A stretch of 11,524 bases of DNA from JAAYAY01 sp964429355 (lineage in GTDB: Bacteria; Planctomycetota; Planctomycetia; Pirellulales; Thermoguttaceae): positions 1 through 11,524 of the forward strand of contig CAYSCH010000310.1 in assembly GCA_964429355.1 (NCBI GenBank). The letters run 5' to 3'. The position numbers and the translations under genes were made by a program. Shown in pieces: positions 7,643 to 11,524 of this stretch (positions within the stretch are counted from its first letter, which is position 1; every line of letters starts with the position of its first letter). The notes beneath the pieces are model-generated. The model had not been told where the DNA came from. It worked only from the letters and a program-made list of their open reading frames with translations, and ran no database searches.

Positions 7643-8032
7643 TCATTCCTTCGCCGTCATCTGTTCCAGCCGCCTGGCAACCTCGTCCTGAATCTGCTGA
7701 GGATCGAAGTCGAGGGTCAGGGCCTCCGACAGAAAAACGTTCAAAGCGTTCTCCAGTCGCCGCCTTCTTTCGCTCACGGAAAACACGCAGCGGCGTTTCG
7801 CAACAAACACGCCACGCCCATGCCGGCTCTCCAGAACCCCGTCGCGCACGAGCTCGGAATACGCCTTGGCCACGGTGTTGTGGTTCACCACCAGTTGTTC
7901 CGCCAGTTGCCTGACGCTCGGCAGTGCGTCCCCCACCTGCAACTGGCCCGCCGCCACCGCCTGGCGAATCTGGTCGATGACCTGCCAGTAGATGGGTCGA
8001 TTGCCGCCGGGAGTGACTCGGATTGGAAGCAT
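7643..8032 (-). CDS. GntR-family repressor, YtrA subfamily
   Basis: 129 aa, first gene of the operon. A winged helix-turn-helix occupies residues 12-78: PIYWQVIDQIRQAVAAGQL, then DALPSVRQLAEQL and NHNTVAKAYSELVRDGVL, and the wing RHGRGVFV. Only about 50 residues follow, a short helical dimerisation tail rather than a large effector domain, which is the hallmark of the YtrA subfamily. These proteins usually repress their own operon, which encodes an ABC transporter, and respond to cell-envelope stress or antibiotics in Firmicutes; the inducer here is unknown. I chose ATG 8032 rather than TTG 8080 because the longer frame would run through the predicted -10 box and operator, and the protein's homology begins at LPIRVTPGG. 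Confidence 0.92.
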   Translation of the reverse strand: MLPIRVTPGGNRPIYWQVIDQIRQAVAAGQLQVGDALPSVRQLAEQLVVNHNTVAKAYSELVRDGVLESRHGRGVFVAKRRCVFSVSERRRRLENALNVFLSEALTLDFDPQQIQDEVARRLEQMTAKE

Positions 8033-8048
8033 GGCTGCCTGCTGTCTG

Positions 8049-8071
8049 GTGTACCGCTTGCAACGGTACAC
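8049..8071. promoter_or_regulatory. YtrA-type operator, perfect inverted repeat
   Basis: GTGTACCG (8049-8056) and CGGTACAC (8064-8071) are an exact inverted repeat separated by 7 nt. Read on the minus strand it gives AGTGTA, 13 bp, TACACC. As I recall it, the B. subtilis YtrA operator is AGTGTA-13 bp-TACACT, so spacing and half-sites agree with one mismatch. The site overlaps the -10 box and predicted transcription start, so bound repressor would block initiation. A further GTGTA half-site (8074-8078, minus strand) overlaps the -10 flank. Confidence 0.72.
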
Positions 8072-8097
8072 TATACACAAGTCCGCCGACCTGTCAA
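8070..8097 (-). promoter_or_regulatory. promoter of the gntR-ABC operon
   Basis: On the minus strand, TTGACA (8097-8092, perfect -35), a 16-bp spacer, and TATAGT (8075-8070, 5 of 6 for -10). Transcription would start near 8063 and leave a leader of about 30 nt before ATG 8032. The overlap with the operator implies autorepression. Confidence 0.72.
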
Positions 8098-8181
8098 GTC
8101 GAATTTCCGTCCGGATCGTAGCTGAAGTCGCCAGACTTTGGCCCTTACGTCATTCCCGGAAGAAACAGTCGTCATGAAGAT

Positions 8182-8243
8182 CGCCTCGCAGCCTTGCCCC
8201 GCACTTGTTGGAGTACAGGCTTCAGCCTGCGTTCCCCAGAACC
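8182..8243. repeat. diverged copy of the CAGGCT-TC-AGCCTG hairpin repeat
   Basis: CTCGCAGCCTTGCCCCGC, then TTGTTGGAGTACAGGCTTCA and GCCTGCGTTCCCCAGAACCC match the core of the 4161-4268 unit almost base for base. After 8243 the match stops, a different element is present, and the repeat resumes with CTTGCCCCGCGCTCGG at 8316-8331. This lies in the 8033-8533 gap, which otherwise holds the promoters and operator described separately. Confidence 0.78.
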
Positions 8244-8265
8244 CGCTCTCGTCACAACGAAGTGG

Positions 8266-8299
8266 GTGGCACGTCCCTGAGCGTAGCGAAGGGCGTGGT
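8266..8299. repeat. second hairpin repeat type (GTGGCACGTCCCTGAG...)
   Basis: CACG and CCCT (8270-8278, one bulged T) pair with AGGG and CGTG (8290-8297) round a loop of GAGCGTAGCGA. The first half, GTGGCACG(Y)CCCTGAG, recurs at 4469-4484 beside the other tandem repeat. It sits exactly where this repeat copy departs from the 143-bp unit, so it looks inserted or exchanged. Confidence 0.5.
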
Positions 8300-8415
8300 T
8301 TGTGACCCGCCCAGTCTTGCCCCGCGCTCGGGTCAATCGCCTTGCCGCAATTCCCTCCGGGAATCCCGCAAGGCTGTTCTTCAGCTCTGCCAGTTCTTCC
8401 GCACGTCCCTGCCGT

Positions 8416-8444
8416 TTGTGGCCCGGCACGCCGCCAGCTACAAT
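8416..8444 (+). promoter_or_regulatory. probable promoter for the secreted protein gene
   Basis: TTGTGG (8416-8421), a 17-bp spacer and TACAAT (8439-8444) within GCTACAATGGC, almost the same string as the -10 region of the kinase promoter. The leader to ATG 8534 is 89 nt, close to the 85 nt seen before GTG 601. Confidence 0.45.
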
Positions 8445-8533
8445 GGCCTCCCATGTGCCGGACCGCCCGACGATTCCCCTTGCCCGGCAGAACGCACCCA
8501 TCGAAACGACACGTCGAAAACAGGAGACTCGTG

Positions 8534-9781
8534 ATGAGATTGCCAGTCGTCGTCTTGCTGCTGATGGTCTGTGCGACCGTTTCCCCTCTCCCCGCTGCCG
8601 ATTCCCATTCCGCAGCCCATAGTGCCTGGAAGATCGACACGCCGATCGTCACCTACTGGGCCGGCCCGGCCATGACCGACCAGACGGCCCGTCAGATGGC
8701 CGAAGGAGGATTCAATCTCGTCTGGTGCAGTGAAAACGAACTCGACGTCGCCCAGCGGCACGGTCTTCGGGCTCTCCTCCAGGACGGGCTCCTCTCGCCG
8801 GCCTCGCTCGACGATCCGGCCAAGCGCGAGAAACTCGATGCCCTCATCGCCCGAGTCCGCAATCATCCGGCCCTCTACAGCTACCACATCACCGATGAAC
8901 CCAGCGCGGCGGCCTTTCCTCCGCTCGGAAAACTGGTCTCCTACCTCCGCCAGCAGGATCCGGCGCATCTGGCCTACATCAATCTCTTCCCCACCTACGC
9001 CACCAACGAGCAGCTCGGCACCAGCGGCGATACGGTCACGGCCTACCGCGAACATCTGCGCCAATACATCGACGTCGTTAAGCCGTCTCTCATGAGCTAT
9101 GACCATTACCAGTTCGCCACCGAGGGCGACCTGGACGGCTACTTCCTCAACCTGGCATTGATCCGCCGTGCCGCCCACGACGCCGACATCCCCTTCCTCA
9201 ACATCGTGCAGGCATGCTCCTGGACTCCCGTCAGGCGGGTACCGCAAGGCGACGAGATGCGTTACCTCGTCTACACCACCCTGGCCTACGGCGCCCAGGG
9301 CATCTCCTACTACGTCTATTGTCACCCGGGCCACACCGGCGCGATCGCCCTGCCGGACGGCACTCCGACTCCCATCTACCACGCCTTGAAAACTCTCAAT
9401 CGAGAATTTGTGGCCATTGCCGCCGAGCTTCAGCCCTGCCGCTCGCTGGCCGTCTACCACGCCGGCATGTTGCCCTCCGGCGCCGAGCCGCTGCCCGAGG
9501 GTGCCCCCTTCCGTCTCGATCCGCCGCTGCCTCCCCTGGCCTACAATCCGCCGGAGCCCGTCCGCGGTGCCCTGCTCGGATACTTCGGTACGCCCGGCAA
9601 GCCAACCCATGTGGTCGTGGTCAACCTCGACTACAAGGCCGAAACCACCCTCACACTCGCCGGCCCCCGTCCCCTCGATACCTTCGATGCGACGGCCCGC
9701 ACCTGGTCCCCCGTCGGCAGCCCCCGCGCCCCCCTGCAATTGCCCCCTGGCGGCGGAAAGCTCCTTCGCATCTCCCCATGA
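8534..9781 (+). CDS. secreted glycoside hydrolase-like (TIM-barrel) protein
   Basis: 415 aa from ATG 8534, which has AGGAG 7 nt upstream (8522-8526). The frame is open further upstream to 8342, but that part has no ribosome site and runs into a repeat. The N-terminus is a Sec signal peptide (hydrophobic LPVVVLLLMVCATV, cleavage likely near PLPA-A at 22). The mature part resembles (beta/alpha)8 glycosidases: TYWAG and GGFNLVWC early, HPALYSYHITDEP with acidic D121/E122 placed like a catalytic acid/base, then MSYDHYQF, a barrel strand with SWTP, and GISYYVYCHPG. The last 90 residues look like a beta-sandwich (VVVVNLDYKAETTLTL). It probably acts on a polysaccharide outside the cytoplasmic membrane; family and substrate are not identifiable by eye. 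No neighbour suggests a partner. The REP array starts just after the stop. Confidence 0.82.
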   Translation: MRLPVVVLLLMVCATVSPLPAADSHSAAHSAWKIDTPIVTYWAGPAMTDQTARQMAEGGFNLVWCSENELDVAQRHGLRALLQDGLLSPASLDDPAKREKLDALIARVRNHPALYSYHITDEPSAAAFPPLGKLVSYLRQQDPAHLAYINLFPTYATNEQLGTSGDTVTAYREHLRQYIDVVKPSLMSYDHYQFATEGDLDGYFLNLALIRRAAHDADIPFLNIVQACSWTPVRRVPQGDEMRYLVYTTLAYGAQGISYYVYCHPGHTGAIALPDGTPTPIYHALKTLNREFVAIAAELQPCRSLAVYHAGMLPSGAEPLPEGAPFRLDPPLPPLAYNPPEPVRGALLGYFGTPGKPTHVVVVNLDYKAETTLTLAGPRPLDTFDATARTWSPVGSPRAPLQLPPGGGKLLRISP

Positions 9782-9789
9782 CCCACGCC

Positions 9790-10203
9790 TGCCCCGCCGC
9801 GTCCACTCCAACCATCACGAGTCACCCCGACCCCATCCGTCTCGTTCGGATGGCGAGAAGGATTGACAGCGAACACCGCCGCTGCCAAACCACTCTACTT
9901 GCCTGCCCCGCCGCGTCCGCGCCAACCATCACGAGTCTCCTGACCTCGACCCCATCCGGCTCGTCCGGATGGTGAGAAGGATTGACAGCTAACGCACGCG
10001 CCCACACACCACCCCGACCCCATCCGGCTCGTCCGGATGGTGAGAAGGATTGACAGCTAACACACCTCTCCCAAACCACTCTGCTCGTCTGCCCCGCCGC
10101 GTCCGCGCCGACCATCACGAATCACCCCGACCCCATCCGGCTCGCCCGGATGGTGAGAAGGATTGACAGCTAACACGCCGCTCCCAAACCACTTTACTTG
10201 CCT
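9790..10203. repeat. REP-like palindrome array, four copies, upstream side of the transposase gene
   Basis: Four copies of an imperfect or perfect palindrome, CCATCCGG-CTCGY-CCGGATGG, lie at 9833-9853 (with a T/T mismatch), 9952-9972, 10020-10040 and 10133-10153. Each is preceded by CCCCGACC or TCGACC and followed by TGAGAAGGATTGACAGCTAAC (first copy slightly changed). Longer units also include CTTGCCTGCCCCGCCGCG and CCAACCATCACGAGTC. Spacings are 119, 68 and 113 bp, so the array mixes a long unit with a short doublet (copies 2 and 3). All copies have the same orientation. This fills the gap after the secreted protein gene; no gene is supported within it. Confidence 0.88.
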
Positions 10204-10226
10204 GCCCGGCCGCGGTGCGGCCGGGC
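10204..10226 (+). terminator. strong GC hairpin, possible intrinsic terminator
   Basis: GCCCGGCCGC (10204-10213), a 3-nt loop, and GCGGCCGGGC (10217-10226) form a perfect 10-bp stem followed by CTCTTT. The U-tract is weak. The stem begins exactly where a new long REP unit (CTTGCCTGCCC) would start, so it may be a variant repeat end rather than a terminator. If real, it would insulate the transposase gene from upstream transcription. Confidence 0.4.
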
Positions 10227-10486
10227 CTCTTTGCACTGAGAACTCCTCGCAGCACGTACGGCTTTCCCACGGGCATGGATGTTCACAGCCGGTCGTTTGT
10301 TAGCGGATCCAAAGGTCACGCCCGCACGGGCTGCGACGTCCACAACGAACAGCAAGCTGAGCCTGATCCCTCCTGGGCACAACGCCCGCTCTCGCCCTGT
10401 CGCCCTTTGTGATCTTCCCGTCTTCGCGGTAATAGCTTCTTGTCACGCGAATGTTAGGACGCAATTCAGTGGAACAGGTCCAATTA
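10227..10486. other. gene-free spacer, nothing recognised
   Basis: About 260 bp between the GC hairpin and the transposase promoter. Short open frames occur on both strands but have no ribosome site, family resemblance or conserved repeat. The stretch has more mixed base composition than its surroundings and could be the left end of the transposase element, but no terminal structure can be defined. Confidence 0.35.
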
Positions 10487-10515
10487 TTGACAGGGTGCGT
10501 GGCATTGGCTAGACT
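10487..10515 (+). promoter_or_regulatory. probable promoter of the transposase-related gene
   Basis: Perfect TTGACA (10487-10492), a 17-bp spacer and TAGACT (10510-10515, 4 of 6 for -10) in GGCTAGACTCC, loosely like the GCTAYAATGGC context of the other promoters. It is about 79 nt before ATG 10595. Confidence 0.45.
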
Positions 10516-10594
10516 CCCGCGAAGTTCCCCAACGCGACGAAATACTCCTGGCGGAATGATCTTCCACGTCCTGAATTCCCGACGATCCCATCCA

Positions 10595-11212
10595 ATGAGT
10601 CTTGAGCCTCTCTATCGCGCTTGCCAGGCGAAACCGGCCTATCAGCTTCGTTACGCCTGGACCGGTTGCCTCCGCGATGATCCCGCATGCGCGCCGGACT
10701 GGGATGCCATTGCGCCGCTGTGGGAAGAGGACGGTCTGCGTCTCCTGGAACACCGCTCTGTCGCCCGCACCGTACAAGCCGCCTTGAGTGCCCAGCCTGA
10801 TGTCTCGCCGGTTGTCATCGCAACCCGCGTCAAGGGACGCCTGCAATACGCTTGGCGCCGCTTGGCCCCAGGATTCCCTGGGTTCACACGGAACGTCGTT
10901 CTCCGCTCGGTCGGCAACAACACACGTGCCGATGTGGAGACATATATTGCCCATCAGGTAGCCAAAGAAAAGAAGGGTTCATCGATCCGCATTTTCGTCA
11001 GCAGATGGAAAAGTTCACTGTCTGCTGTCCGCAAGTCGATCTCTCGCAACCCTGCGAGTCGGCACGAGGAAAATATTGGTATAATCTCCATCTGGTATTG
11101 GTCGTCCACCAGCGCTGCCGCGTCGGCGACTGCGAGCGACTTGCAGCCATCCGTGACGGCTGTTTCCGGATTGCAGCGAAAAGGGGCTACCAGATCTCAC
11201 GCTTGTCCGTGA
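10595..11212 (+). CDS. Y1 transposase-related protein, frame A (N-terminal, Tyr-bearing domain)
   Basis: Starts at ATG 10595 (MSLEPLYRACQAKPAYQLRY); ATG 10556 is an in-frame alternative and neither has a clear ribosome site. Residues 14-126 follow the order of an IS200/IS605-type Y1 domain: a first strand (AYQLRYAWTG), then GLRLLEHR, the place where HUH should be reading T59-V60-Q61, then SPVVIATRVKGRLQ (the conserved KG motif), then VVLRSVGNNTRADVETYIAHQ with Tyr117 and Gln121 at the spacing of the catalytic Tyr and metal-binding Gln. So this domain keeps the nucleophile and lacks the metal-binding histidines. The meaningful part ends near 10972. After that the frame stays open to TGA at 11210 but reads low-complexity Ser/Arg-rich sequence, while homology continues in the next frame. 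Confidence 0.7.
   Translation: MSLEPLYRACQAKPAYQLRYAWTGCLRDDPACAPDWDAIAPLWEEDGLRLLEHRSVARTVQAALSAQPDVSPVVIATRVKGRLQYAWRRLAPGFPGFTRNVVLRSVGNNTRADVETYIAHQVAKEKKGSSIRIFVSRWKSSLSAVRKSISRNPASRHEENIGIISIWYWSSTSAAASATASDLQPSVTAVSGLQRKGATRSHACP
10969..10972 (+). promoter_or_regulatory. A-AAG slippery tetramer at the frame junction
   Basis: In the first frame the codons are GCC AAA GAA AAG AAG GGT. Slipping back one base on A-AAG (10969-10972) lets tRNA-Lys re-pair with AAA and continues GAA GGG TTC in the second frame, where the homology continues. A-AAG is a known -1 slip motif in some insertion sequences. No convincing downstream pseudoknot or hairpin is seen; a weak CAGG lies about 12 nt upstream. 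A plain 1-nt indel in an A-rich run would look the same. Confidence 0.4.
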
Positions 11213-11445
11213 TGCCCGATCACCTGCATGCGGCATTGCGCGGTAGTATAGCCCAGTCGCCACAAGAGATCGCCCTCTGTTTCCAGAACAACCTGGCCTA
11301 CATTCTGGGACAGACGCCTCATTGGCAGGAAGGCTACTACGTGGGCACGTTCAGCGACTACGACATGGGCGCGATCCGCGTCACCGCCAATCATCACGAG
11401 TCACCCCGACCCCATCCGGCTCGCCCGGATGGTGAGAAGGAGTGA
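10972..11445 (+). CDS. Y1 transposase-related protein, frame B (C-terminal, HUH-bearing domain)
   Basis: No start of its own; it is joined to the upstream frame by a -1 shift, giving a 283-aa fused product. EGFIDPHFRQQMEKF forms a linker, DLSQP and RGKYWYNLHLVLVVHQR give the first strand of a second Y1 fold, and SVMPDHLHAALRG carries the HUH motif (H210-L211-H212 in the fusion). SPQEIALCFQNNLAYILGQ takes the place of the KG helix and HWQEGYYVGTFSDYD the following strand. A YIENQ-like Tyr helix should come next but is absent. The last codons, from about 11376, match the REP unit, and the stop TGA (11443-11445) lies inside it. Function: single-stranded DNA cutting and joining at hairpin ends, most likely the flanking REP palindromes, if the fusion is made. 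Confidence 0.7.
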   Translation, partial: EGFIDPHFRQQMEKFTVCCPQVDLSQPCESARGKYWYNLHLVLVVHQRCRVGDCERLAAIRDGCFRIAAKRGYQISRLSVMPDHLHAALRGSIAQSPQEIALCFQNNLAYILGQTPHWQEGYYVGTFSDYDMGAIRVTANHHESPRPHPARPDGEKE

Positions 11446-11491
11446 CAGCTAACGCACGCGCCCACACACCACCCCGACCCCATCCGGCTCG
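11376..11491. repeat. REP-like units downstream, one complete and one truncated
   Basis: A complete palindrome at 11412-11432 (CCATCCGG-CTCGC-CCGGATGG) and a half copy at 11480-11491 that stops in the loop (CCATCCGGCTCG). They form the same 68-bp doublet as 9952/10020, with only about two differences over some 82 bp. Similarity to the upstream units reaches left to about 11376, inside the last transposase codons (CCGCGTC, CGCCAA and CATCACGAG). The remaining 11492-11524 shows no recognisable feature. Confidence 0.85.
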
Positions 11492-11524
11492 CGATCTGTT
11501 GATTTATGGTTCGGCGAAGTGCGG

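Larger units (their letters stand above)
10487..11491 (+). mobile_element. REP-associated Y1 (HUH) transposase-related element
   Basis: Promoter, a two-frame Y1 transposase-related gene, and REP units at both edges together resemble a REP/RAYT locus, in which a domesticated IS200-like transposase recognises the palindromes around it. The right edge is set by the abrupt end of REP identity at 11491; the left edge is not defined. RAYTs of other phyla have one Y1 domain, whereas this gene has two half-complete ones. No target-site duplication is expected for this family and none was sought. Confidence 0.6.

Noticed and set aside
8033..8080. Upstream TTG start at 8080 for the GntR gene
   Set aside because: It would translate the operator and lie on top of the -10 box and transcription start; family homology begins at ATG 8032.
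8342..8533. N-terminal extension of the secreted protein to 8342
   Set aside because: No ribosome site; it would place the signal peptide 64 residues inside the protein and overlaps a predicted promoter.
8438..9811. 457-codon open frame on the minus strand opposite the secreted protein
   Set aside because: Gly/Arg/Val-rich shadow of a coding strand with a signal peptide and good ribosome site; it also starts within the REP region.
9863..10168. TTGACA in each REP tail as an outward promoter
   Set aside because: After the last upstream copy (10163-10168) no -10-like hexamer lies at 16-18 bp. The TTGACA is part of the conserved repeat tail.
9790..10203. CRISPR array
   Set aside because: Repeat spacing is irregular (119, 68, 113 bp), the spacers are themselves repeated, the core is a palindrome with long conserved tails, and no cas gene is near.
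10194..10382. Small minus-strand protein (62 codons)
   Set aside because: No ribosome site or family resemblance, and its 3' part is the GC hairpin and a REP unit edge.

Overview
The window looks like chromosomal DNA of a GC-rich planctomycete, probably Pirellulales-like. This is an inference from four things: an ECF sigma factor next to a membrane Ser/Thr kinase, a Planctomycetes-style sigma factor tail, several families of short palindromic intergenic repeats, and a Y1 transposase-like protein of a type I associate with this phylum. No rRNA or tRNA gene is present.

Layout. (1) 1-380: 3' part of an ECF-type sigma factor. (2) 601-2964: a bacterial Ser/Thr protein kinase with one transmembrane helix and an extracytoplasmic Cache-like sensor, preceded by a good sigma70-type promoter. 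(3) 2918-4006, minus: a BASS/SBF-family transporter, converging on the kinase with a 47-bp overlap. (4) 4007-4528: a gene-free stretch holding a tandem repeat with a unit of about 143 bp built round a CAGGCT/AGCCTG hairpin. (5) 8032 down to 4529, minus: a compact three-gene operon of a YtrA-type GntR repressor, an ABC ATPase and a large ABC permease with a zinc-ribbon tail. It starts from a near-consensus promoter overlapped by an inverted repeat with the spacing I recall for YtrA operators. (6) 8033-8533: promoters plus a further copy of the hairpin repeat. (7) 8534-9781: a secreted glycoside-hydrolase-like protein. (8) 9790-11491: an array of REP-like palindromes on both sides of a frameshifted Y1 (HUH) transposase-related gene.

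The most interesting item is the last. The two reading frames of 10595-11445 together encode two successive Y1-transposase-like domains. The first keeps the Tyr/Gln helix but has lost the HUH histidines. The second keeps the HUH but lacks the Tyr helix. In ordinary IS200/IS605 TnpA dimers the active site is built in trans from the HUH of one subunit and the Tyr of the other, so this protein looks like a single-chain dimer with one composite active site. The -1 frame change falls in the linker between the domains, on an A-AAG tetramer. The flanking REP units resemble the 3' end of this gene, and the gene's stop codon lies inside a REP unit. Together they look like a REP/RAYT-like system.
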